The notes under the pieces were generated by a model that made no database searches, was not told where the DNA came from, and saw only the letters and a list, made by a program, of their open reading frames with translations. Shown piece by piece: positions 43,331 through 49,856 of a DNA stretch of 49,856 nt (the stretch's first letter is position 1; each line of letters begins with the position of its first letter). This DNA comes from Bacteroidales bacterium UBA5287. Lineage in GTDB: Bacteria; Bacteroidota; Bacteroidia; Bacteroidales; Dysgonomonadaceae. Made by a program: the position numbers and the translations under genes. The DNA lies in the NCBI GenBank assembly GCA_002411345.1, contig DHSL01000040.1:1-49856 (forward strand). Direction: 5' to 3'.

Positions 43331-44260
43331 ATGATAAAAAAGAACAAAGTTGACAATCAACCTAAAATAAATTTTTCAACAAAGAAGCCTAATGCAATTT
43401 CCGATTGGTTTATAAGGTTGACTAAAGGTATTCTTATAGGAATAGGTTTTATTTTACCTGGACTATCTGGTGGTGTTTTAGCTGTAATTCTTGGGGTGTA
43501 CGACCGAATTATTAAGTTCCTTTCCAATCTTCGAAAGGATTTTTATAAAAATGTTCTTTATTTCATTCCAATTATTATTGGTGCATTAATTGGAATTGTT
43601 TTTTTTGCTATTCTTGTTGAAAAAGCATTTGGAAATTATGCAGCTCAATTCATATGCCTATTCATTGGTTTTGTTGTTGGTACTTTCCCATCACTTTATA
43701 AAACTGCAGGTTCTCATGGTCGTTCATCAAAAGATATGATAATTCTTACGATTTCAACTGTAATTATTTTTGCATTGATGATGATTGGGAAACAACAACT
43801 TACAGAGATTCCTCCAACTTTTTTTGCATGGCTAGGTTCAGGAGCTCTCATAGGCTTGGGAGTAATTGTTCCGGGAATGAGTCCATCAAATTTTCTTATT
43901 TACTTCGGTTTGTATGATAAAATGGCAACAGGAATTAAAGACTTCGATTTCGGTGTTATAATTCCACTTTTCTTAGGATTTGTGATTTGCGTTCTATTAT
44001 TCGCAAAATTAGCTGCTTGGTTATTTAAAAAATATTATTCAGGAATGTACCATTTTATACTTGGAATGGTTATAGGATCATCTTTAGCAATTTTTCCAAC
44101 AATTGTATTTCCTTCTTTCCTTCCAGATCAATTAGCTATTACTGGACTTTCAATTGGAAGTGCAATATTGTTATGTGTGTTACTTCTAATAATTGGTACA
44201 GTTTTATCATATCTATTCAGTAAGATTGAAGAGAAATATCCACGAGAAGAAATATTCTAA
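43331..44260 (+). CDS. popT: DUF368 membrane protein, probable polyprenyl-phosphate translocase
   Basis: A 309-residue membrane protein of the DUF368 family, with eight or nine hydrophobic segments. Internal repeat motifs are GIGFILPGLSGGVLAVILGVYD near the start and GLGVIVPGMSPSNFLIYFGLYD in the middle, both with PG(L/M)S. DUF368 (PopT) proteins recycle undecaprenyl phosphate across the inner membrane, as shown in other bacteria (family knowledge). The inverted-repeat topology fits. Substrate specificity here is inferred. Confidence 0.87.
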   Translation: MIKKNKVDNQPKINFSTKKPNAISDWFIRLTKGILIGIGFILPGLSGGVLAVILGVYDRIIKFLSNLRKDFYKNVLYFIPIIIGALIGIVFFAILVEKAFGNYAAQFICLFIGFVVGTFPSLYKTAGSHGRSSKDMIILTISTVIIFALMMIGKQQLTEIPPTFFAWLGSGALIGLGVIVPGMSPSNFLIYFGLYDKMATGIKDFDFGVIIPLFLGFVICVLLFAKLAAWLFKKYYSGMYHFILGMVIGSSLAIFPTIVFPSFLPDQLAITGLSIGSAILLCVLLLIIGTVLSYLFSKIEEKYPREEIF

Positions 44261-44346
44261 AATAAATTCGAATAAAGATAAATAATTATCATTCAGGCAA
44301 TTTTACACTTTATTCTTATAATCATAAATAATATTTCCAAATTTAG

Positions 44347-44354
44347 TATCTTTG
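44347..44354 (+). promoter_or_regulatory. -7 promoter box for ffh
   Basis: TATCTTTG, perfect TAnnTTTG, 31 nt before ATG 44386. No clear -33 element. Confidence 0.5.
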
Positions 44355-44385
44355 TAACTTTATTGTAATAAACAACACAAAGATT

Positions 44386-45714
44386 ATGTTTGAAAATTTA
44401 AGTGATAAACTTGAAAGATCGTTTAAGATATTAAAAGGTGAAGGCAAAATCACAGAGATAAATATTGCCAAAACCCTAAAAGAAGTCCGTCGTGCACTAC
44501 TTGATGCAGACGTTAACTACAAGACAGCCAAAGAATTCACTGAAACTGTTAAAGAAAAAGCATTAGGTCAGAATGTGCTTACTGCAGTAAAACCCGAACA
44601 GTTGATGGTAAAGATAGTTCATGACGAACTAGCAACACTTATGGGTGGTAATTCTGTCGATATTAACATCAAAGGAAATCCGGCTATAATACTGATGTCT
44701 GGTCTTCAGGGCTCAGGAAAAACTACTTTCTCGGGTAAATTGGCTAATATGTTAAAATCGAAACGTGCTAAGAACCCTTTGTTGGTTGCTGGCGACGTTT
44801 ATCGTCCTGCCGCAATTGAACAATTGAAAGTATTAGGTGTTCAAATTAACGTTTCTGTTTATGCCGAAGAAGAGAATAAAAATCCCATAAAAATTGCTCA
44901 AAACGCAATTCAATATGCTAAACAACATGGTAATGATGTAATAATTATTGACACAGCAGGTCGTTTAGCTATTGATGAGGTAATGATGAGCGAAATTACA
45001 GCTATTAAAAAAGCTGTTAATCCTCAGGAAATTCTCTTTGTAGTAGATTCCATGACAGGACAAGATGCTGTAAATACTGCAAAAGAATTTAATGATCGTC
45101 TTGATTTTGACGGTGTTATTTTAACTAAACTTGATGGCGACACACGCGGTGGTGCTGCACTTTCTATCAGCTCTGTTGTAAATAAACCTATTAAATTCGT
45201 CGGTACTGGAGAAAAAATGGATGCAATAGAGGTTTTTCATCCTCAACGTATGGCTGATCGAATTTTGGGTATGGGTGATATTGTATCTTTAGTAGAAAAA
45301 GCACAAGAACAATATGATGAAGAAGAAGCTCGAAAATTACAAAAAAAGATAGCTAAAAATCAATTTGATTTCAACGATTTTATCACTCAAATACAACAAA
45401 TAAAAAAGATGGGAAATCTGAAAGATTTAGCATCTATGATTCCGGGTGTTGGAAAACAAATTAAAGATTTGGATATTAATGACGATGCATTCAAAGGTAT
45501 TGAAGCTATAATCAAATCAATGACACCTTCAGAACGTTCTAATCCAGAGATATTGAATGGAAGTAGAAGAACCCGTATCGCTAAAGGAAGTGGGACTAAT
45601 ATTCAAGAAGTGAATAAGCTCATTAAACAATTTGATGAAACTCGCAAGATGATGCATAAAATGACAACTGGTGGTGCAAAAGCTATGATGAAGAAAACTA
45701 TAAGAAAAAGATAA
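44386..45714 (+). CDS. ffh: Signal recognition particle protein Ffh (SRP54)
   Basis: A 442-residue SRP GTPase. N domain to ~85; G1 is GLQGSGKTTFSGKLA, then DTAGRLAID and TKLDGDTRGGAA. The Met-rich M domain begins ~300 and contains KMGNLKDLASMIPG and SRRTRIAKGSGTNIQEVN, the SRP RNA-binding part. It brings signal-bearing ribosomes to FtsY at the membrane. No SRP RNA gene is visible in the 125-bp upstream gap. Confidence 0.97.
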   Translation: MFENLSDKLERSFKILKGEGKITEINIAKTLKEVRRALLDADVNYKTAKEFTETVKEKALGQNVLTAVKPEQLMVKIVHDELATLMGGNSVDINIKGNPAIILMSGLQGSGKTTFSGKLANMLKSKRAKNPLLVAGDVYRPAAIEQLKVLGVQINVSVYAEEENKNPIKIAQNAIQYAKQHGNDVIIIDTAGRLAIDEVMMSEITAIKKAVNPQEILFVVDSMTGQDAVNTAKEFNDRLDFDGVILTKLDGDTRGGAALSISSVVNKPIKFVGTGEKMDAIEVFHPQRMADRILGMGDIVSLVEKAQEQYDEEEARKLQKKIAKNQFDFNDFITQIQQIKKMGNLKDLASMIPGVGKQIKDLDINDDAFKGIEAIIKSMTPSERSNPEILNGSRRTRIAKGSGTNIQEVNKLIKQFDETRKMMHKMTTGGAKAMMKKTIRKR

Positions 45715-45774
45715 TCATAAAAATATAATAAGTATTTTGTCAATACTAGAAACTAATTAATTTAAAGAACTAAA

Positions 45775-46656
45775 ATGAAGATTATCGACGGGAAAGCAGT
45801 ATCTGATCAAATAAAAAAAGAGATAAAGGATGAAGTTAATCAAATAAAATCATCAGGAGGTAAAATTCCTCATCTAGCGGCTGTACTTGTTGGCCATGAT
45901 GGTGGTAGTGAAACATATGTCGCAAACAAAGTAAAAGCATGCGAACAAGTGGGTTTCAATTCTACACTTATTCGATATGAAGCAGATGTTACAGAAGAAG
46001 AATTATTGGCTTGTATAAATCGATTAAATAATAATGAAGATATTGATGGTTTTATAGTTCAACTACCTCTTCCTAAACATATCTCAGAGAATAAAATCAC
46101 AAATGCTATCGATTATAAAAAAGATGTCGATGGATTCCATCCTATAAATATAGGAAGAATGTCATTAGGGCTTCCATGCTTTTTATCAGCCACACCAGCT
46201 GGAATATTGGAATTGCTTAAAAGATATGACATTAAAACAAGTGGAAAAAATTGTGTTATTCTTGGTCGAAGTAACATAGTTGGAAAACCTATGGCTATGT
46301 TAATGCTCCAAAAAGCTTATCCTGGAGACTGTACTGTTACAGTTTGTCATAGTAGAACACAAAATATAAAAGAAATTTGTTTACAAGCAGATATAATAAT
46401 ATGTGCAATGGGCGTTCCTCACTTTTTAAAAGAAGATATGGTTAAAGATCATGCAGTTATTATCGATGTAGGTACAACAAGAGTTCCTTCTGATATAACT
46501 AAATCAGGTTTTAAACTAACAGGTGATGTAGATTTTGATGAAGTAGCACCAAAATGTTCTTTTATAACACCAGTTCCTGGTGGTGTTGGTCCAATGACAA
46601 TCGTTTCTCTTCTGCGAAATACATTATTGGCAGGTAAAAAAGAAGTCTATATTTAA
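45775..46656 (+). CDS. folD: Bifunctional methylene-THF dehydrogenase / cyclohydrolase
   Basis: A 293-residue FolD. Signatures: SETYVANKVKACEQVGF (with the catalytic Lys), FIVQLPLPKH, DVDGFHPINIGRMSLG, the NADP site VILGRSNIVGKPMAMLM and CHSRT, and PVPGGVGPMTI. It interconverts 5,10-methylene- and 10-formyl-tetrahydrofolate. It is 60 bp after ffh and may be co-transcribed. Confidence 0.97.
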   Translation: MKIIDGKAVSDQIKKEIKDEVNQIKSSGGKIPHLAAVLVGHDGGSETYVANKVKACEQVGFNSTLIRYEADVTEEELLACINRLNNNEDIDGFIVQLPLPKHISENKITNAIDYKKDVDGFHPINIGRMSLGLPCFLSATPAGILELLKRYDIKTSGKNCVILGRSNIVGKPMAMLMLQKAYPGDCTVTVCHSRTQNIKEICLQADIIICAMGVPHFLKEDMVKDHAVIIDVGTTRVPSDITKSGFKLTGDVDFDEVAPKCSFITPVPGGVGPMTIVSLLRNTLLAGKKEVYI

Positions 46657-46681
46657 AAAAGTAAACTTAATTATTTCAATA

Positions 46682-46714
46682 TTTGTTTTATTTATAAAAT
46701 AAATTGTATATTTG
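46682..46714 (+). promoter_or_regulatory. Promoter of the 142-residue lipoprotein gene
   Basis: TTTG at 46682-46685, 21-nt spacer, TATATTTG at 46707-46714: full consensus. About 35 nt before ATG 46750. Confidence 0.65.
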
Positions 46715-46749
46715 TTTGAATTAATGCTTTATATATAAAATTTTAAAAC

Positions 46750-47178
46750 ATGAAAAAGCTCATTTTATTTTTATCAATCAGTCTAGCAGCAATATTTATA
46801 TTTAGTAGCTGCGCAACTCCGCAAAGTAAAGCGGAAAGAAACGTGCAAAAATATGTAAAGAAAAGTTTGGAAAATCCCAATTCTTATGAATCGATTTCCT
46901 TTGGAACTCTTACTGAAGCACATGTAAGTGATGATCCTGAATTTAAATTAGTGCAAGATTCAATTAGGTTTTATCGTGATTCTTTGAATCGTGCAGCTGG
47001 TGATCAGGCAGCAATTGCAGGAATACAAAAATTGATGAAACAATTTGAAGGAAAATCAAAGTATTTGGAACAGAGTTATCAAATGAGAGCATTTAAAATT
47101 GACCACAAATACAAAATCGATTCTCAAGAAAAAGAACAAGTATTTTTCTTTGATGAAATGTTGCATGTTATAGATTAG
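46750..47178 (+). CDS. Small lipoprotein of unknown function
   Basis: A 142-residue lipoprotein (lipobox FSSC, C21, then ATPQ). The mature part is charged and helical: RNVQKYVKKSLENPNSYESISFGTL, then a D/R-rich segment and KIDHKYKIDSQEKEQVFFFDEML. The phrase 'LENPNSYE' is typical of Bacteroidales exported proteins with no assigned function. It is a monocistronic gene with strong promoter and terminator. Confidence 0.75.
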   Translation: MKKLILFLSISLAAIFIFSSCATPQSKAERNVQKYVKKSLENPNSYESISFGTLTEAHVSDDPEFKLVQDSIRFYRDSLNRAAGDQAAIAGIQKLMKQFEGKSKYLEQSYQMRAFKIDHKYKIDSQEKEQVFFFDEMLHVID

Positions 47179-47206
47179 AATTTAAGCTTTGATTCAAAAA
47201 AAATCC

Positions 47207-47252
47207 AAAAGTACAGAGAATAAATTATTTGTTCTCTGTACTTTTTTTTCAA
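47207..47252 (+). terminator. Rho-independent terminator after the small lipoprotein
   Basis: A 14-bp perfect stem (47207-47220 with 47232-47245) around an 11-nt loop, with a T-run through 47249. The flanking A-run means it could also act on the minus strand. Confidence 0.85.
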
Positions 47253-47261
47253 GTATATTTG
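47228..47261 (+). promoter_or_regulatory. Possible promoter of rprXY with a long leader
   Basis: TTTG at 47228-47231, in the terminator loop, 22-nt spacer, TATATTTG at 47254-47261. It would leave a leader of about 225 nt. Arms ATCTTAA (47373-47379) and TTAAGAT (47394-47400) form an inverted repeat in that leader. The rest of 47262-47494 is AT-rich with no gene I can recognise. Confidence 0.4.
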
Positions 47262-47494
47262 CATGTCAATGATTATTATCGCATTTAAATATAAGAATAT
47301 AATTTTAAACAAACATCAATAAAACAACTCAACACATAAACAATTTCAATTAAAAAATGTTGAAAAGACAGAATCTTAATTATTTTTTTAATTTTAAGAT
47401 GAAGTGTTAAACAAAAAAGTAGTTTATTTGTTAAAATAAAGAATTAGGATAGTAATCTTTAAAACAAATTGTAGGTTATAGTAGAAGATAAAAT

Positions 47495-49057
47495 ATGAAG
47501 AAATCAACCATTTGGTTACTTGCTTTAATTATGTTCATTGCATTCTTCGCATTATTATTTTTACAGGTTAGGTATATGCGAATTACTTTAACAGCAAGGA
47601 GTAGCCAATTTGATGAAGCTGCAAAAAGAAGTTTAGTTCAAGTAGTTAAAAATCTGGAGTATGATCAAACTTATAACTATTTGGAAGAAAAAGTGATAGG
47701 TGCTGACTCCAGTTTAATTGGTTATAGTAGTTTAAATAGACAAAACAACATTATGAATCAGCAAATTAGGACTACAACTATTACAAATGCTGACGGAACT
47801 CAAACAATAATTAATCAGCGATTTGGAAAAATATTTTCCAGTAATCGACCTGAAAAAGAAAAGAATGTATTTATAACACCAAGAACGGAAGGAAATTCAA
47901 TTCCTAAAACCCAATACGATATGCAACAGGCACTGTCTGAAAGATATTTACACGAAAAAGAACTTTTAGATGAAGTTATCGCTGATGTTATGTATAAGCC
48001 AAGTAATAAGCCTGTTGAGGACAGAATAGATTTTAAACAATTAGATAACAATATAAGAAATGAGTTATTAAATAATGGACTTAATGTACCATATAGTTTT
48101 CAGGTTGTCAATAATAATAACATTGTTGTATTTGAAAGGGCTGGATTTGAAGAAATCAAAGAAGCTATTTATACCCAAATACTTTTTCCAAATGATCCAC
48201 CAGCAAAACTAAACACCTTGAGAGTATACTTTCCTACAAAAAGGGAATTTGTTTATAGTGAATTGGGCTTTTTTGTTCCATCTCTTATATTTACATTTAT
48301 TTTATTAATTACGTTTGTATACACTATTTACAATTTATTTAGACAAAAGCGTTTGTCTGAAATGAAAAACGATTTTATTAATAATATGACTCATGAGCTG
48401 AAAACACCGGTCTCTACAATTTCACTTGCAGCTCAGATGTTAAAAGACGACTCAATGATTAAATCTCCGGAAGTATACAAACATGTAACTGGAGTTATTA
48501 ATGATGAAGCAAAACGGTTGAGTTTTCAAGTAGAAAAAGTACTTCAAATGTCTCTTTTTGACAAACAAAAAGCGACACTAAAACTTAAAGAACTGGATGC
48601 TAATGATTTAGTTGTAAGCGTTGCTAATACACATGTATTGAAAGTGGAAAAGCTAGGTGGCACTTTGGATATTGATTTACAAGCGGAAAACTCTATAATA
48701 AAAGTAGATGAAATGCATTTTACTAATGTATTATTTAATTTATTGGATAATGCTCTAAAATACAAACGAGAAAATATCCCTCCGAAATTGATGATTCGCA
48801 CCAAGAACGAAGGTAATAAAGTTTCAATTTCAATTGAAGACAATGGAATTGGTATTAAGAAAGAAGATTTAAAAAAGATATTTGAACGGTTTTACCGTGT
48901 ACCAACTGGCAATTTACACGATGTAAAAGGATTTGGTTTGGGATTAGCATATGTATATAAAATTGTTTCAGACTTAGATGGAACAATTCGTGCTGAAAGT
49001 GAAATAGGAAAAGGAACAAAATTTATTATTAGTTTACCCACAATAACACAAAAATAA
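47495..49057 (+). CDS. rprX: Sensor histidine kinase, RprX-like
   Basis: A 520-residue membrane kinase. TM1 is ~7-24 and TM2 ~261-281, with a ~235-residue periplasmic domain between. The H box is H300 in NNMTHELKTPVSTIS, N box NVLFNLLDNALKY, G1 DNGIGI (449) and G2 GFGLGLAYV (479). E301 next to the histidine fits phosphatase activity. It is paired with the response regulator one base downstream. The resemblance to Bacteroides RprX is by architecture and motif; the signal is unknown. Confidence 0.9.
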   Translation: MKKSTIWLLALIMFIAFFALLFLQVRYMRITLTARSSQFDEAAKRSLVQVVKNLEYDQTYNYLEEKVIGADSSLIGYSSLNRQNNIMNQQIRTTTITNADGTQTIINQRFGKIFSSNRPEKEKNVFITPRTEGNSIPKTQYDMQQALSERYLHEKELLDEVIADVMYKPSNKPVEDRIDFKQLDNNIRNELLNNGLNVPYSFQVVNNNNIVVFERAGFEEIKEAIYTQILFPNDPPAKLNTLRVYFPTKREFVYSELGFFVPSLIFTFILLITFVYTIYNLFRQKRLSEMKNDFINNMTHELKTPVSTISLAAQMLKDDSMIKSPEVYKHVTGVINDEAKRLSFQVEKVLQMSLFDKQKATLKLKELDANDLVVSVANTHVLKVEKLGGTLDIDLQAENSIIKVDEMHFTNVLFNLLDNALKYKRENIPPKLMIRTKNEGNKVSISIEDNGIGIKKEDLKKIFERFYRVPTGNLHDVKGFGLGLAYVYKIVSDLDGTIRAESEIGKGTKFIISLPTITQK

Positions 49058-49058
49058 T

Positions 49059-49769
49059 ATGGAAGAAAAATTAAAGGTTTTTTTATGTGAAGATGATGAG
49101 AATCTTGGCATGTTACTTAGAGAATATCTCCAAGTAAAGGGTTATGATACTGATTTATATCCTGATGGTGAAGCTGGAGCAAAAGGCTTTACAAAGACAA
49201 AGTACGACTTATGTATCATTGATGTTATGATGCCTAAGAAAGACGGAATTACGCTAGTTAAAGAAATTAGACAAATCAATACCGATATTCCTGTCATTTT
49301 TTTAACAGCAAAGAACATGAAAGAAGATGTTCTTGAAGGGTTTAAAGCTGGCGCAGACGATTATATAACAAAACCATTTAGTATGGAAGAACTTGTACTT
49401 CGTATAGAAGCTATTATTCGTCGTGTAAAAGGCAAAAAGAGCAAAGAACAAAATGTTTACAATTTTGGGACAATGGTGTTTGATACTCAAAAACAACTAC
49501 TTACAATTAATGGAGAACAAACAAAACTTACAACAAAAGAATCAGAACTTTTATCACTTCTTTGTATGAATGCAAATGATATTTTAGAACGAAGTCATGC
49601 ATTAAAACAAATTTGGGAAGAAGATAGCTATTTTAACGCTAGAAGTATGGATGTTTACATTACTAAACTACGAAAATTATTGAAAGCTGATCCAAATATT
49701 GAAATAATCAACATTCATGGAAAAGGTTATAAACTAATCGTTCCAGAAATTGGAGAACCAGAAAATTAA
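49059..49769 (+). CDS. rprY: OmpR/PhoB-type response regulator, RprY-like
   Basis: A 236-residue regulator. The receiver has the acidic pair D12-D13, the phospho-acceptor D55 in CIIDVMMPKKDG, FLTAKN and ITKPFS (Lys). The C-terminal winged helix ends DVYITKLRKLLKADPNIEIINIHGKGYKL, split as DVYITKLRKLL and HGKGYKLI. It follows the rprX stop by one base. It should be phosphorylated by RprX and bind DNA; targets are not visible. Confidence 0.92.
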   Translation: MEEKLKVFLCEDDENLGMLLREYLQVKGYDTDLYPDGEAGAKGFTKTKYDLCIIDVMMPKKDGITLVKEIRQINTDIPVIFLTAKNMKEDVLEGFKAGADDYITKPFSMEELVLRIEAIIRRVKGKKSKEQNVYNFGTMVFDTQKQLLTINGEQTKLTTKESELLSLLCMNANDILERSHALKQIWEEDSYFNARSMDVYITKLRKLLKADPNIEIINIHGKGYKLIVPEIGEPEN

Positions 49770-49790
49770 ATTTCATATTCAAAATTATTA

Positions 49791-49824
49791 AAAAAACCGC
49801 CCTTAAAAAAGGCGGTTTTCTTTT
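49791..49824 (+). terminator. Rho-independent terminator after rprY
   Basis: AAAACCGCC at 49793-49801 pairs with GGCGGTTTT at 49811-49819 around a 9-nt loop, followed by CTTTT. It ends the rprXY operon. Confidence 0.85.
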
Positions 49825-49856
49825 AAATATCTTATGTCTCGTCCTAAAATACCGTT

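Noticed and set aside
44261..44385. An SRP RNA gene next to ffh
   Set aside because: The gap is very AT-rich with no GGAA tetraloop hairpin typical of 4.5S RNA.
1..49856. CRISPR arrays, insertion sequences, prophage or integron structures
   Set aside because: No regularly spaced repeats, transposase, integrase or phage genes were seen. The tRNA-Arg shows no duplicated 3' end marking an attachment site.

Overview
The window looks like chromosome from a low-GC member of the Bacteroidota, most likely order Bacteroidales (Paludibacter/Dysgonomonas-like; the genus is a guess). Four things point there. Many genes are preceded by the Bacteroidota -7 box TAnnTTTG, often with a TTTG/TTG box 18-22 nt upstream, and few have a Shine-Dalgarno sequence. 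Exported proteins are mostly lipoproteins with a CS/CN/SD-rich start. The tRNA lacks an encoded CCA. The two-component pair at the right end resembles RprXY. No transposase, integrase, phage gene or CRISPR array was found.

Layout. 1-350: AT-rich non-coding DNA with an rRNA-leader-like motif and a strong hairpin terminator. 0.3-4.4 kb: a SnoaL-like lipoprotein and a two-gene glycan module (GH76 alpha-mannanase plus an Ig-like/LamG surface lipoprotein) without SusC/SusD. 4.4-8.2 kb (minus): the anaerobic operon focA-pflB-pflA. 8.5-14.5 kb (plus): a tight carotenoid cluster crtB - idi - cruF - acyltransferase - GT2 - TPR protein - crtI. 14.5-17.5 kb: lipocalin, photolyase and a metallophosphoesterase. 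17.7-20.9 kb: membrane pyrophosphatase and a LigB-type dioxygenase. 21-24 kb (minus): a KASIII-like enzyme, a YbdG-like MscS channel and a small PH-domain membrane protein. 24.2-30.2 kb (plus): a carboxynorspermidine-dehydrogenase-like protein, pyrBI, a flavin reductase, metA and an RlhA-like U32 protein. 30.4-37.7 kb: glycolipid-type genes (GT4 - YbhN-like flippase - GT4 on plus; mtaB - LpxL-like acyltransferase - GT2 on minus) around a 2x[4Fe-4S] ferredoxin. 37.9-49.8 kb (plus): acyl-CoA ligase, Ala-rich small lipoprotein, GH29 fucosidase, DUF3256-like protein, tRNA-Arg(CCG), YiiX-like hydrolase, DUF368 lipid-carrier transporter, ffh, folD, small lipoprotein, rprX and rprY.

How the genes may work together. 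The carotenoid cluster is the most distinctive part. From the enzyme families I infer phytoene synthesis, desaturation, 1'-hydration, glycosylation and fatty acylation, giving an acylated glyco-carotenoid by a route parallel to staphyloxanthin but with a CruF-type hydratase. No lycopene cyclase, ketolase or GGPP synthase lies in the window. No step visible here needs an oxygenase, which fits a facultative or anaerobic fermenter (divergent focA-pfl operon). The neighbouring lipocalin and photolyase suggest a light/oxidative-stress neighbourhood. The rest is housekeeping and cell-envelope metabolism in ordinary operons.

All calls are by eye from translated sequence and family motifs; no database search was run. 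Start codons were re-chosen at several genes where an upstream TTG gave an implausible extension.
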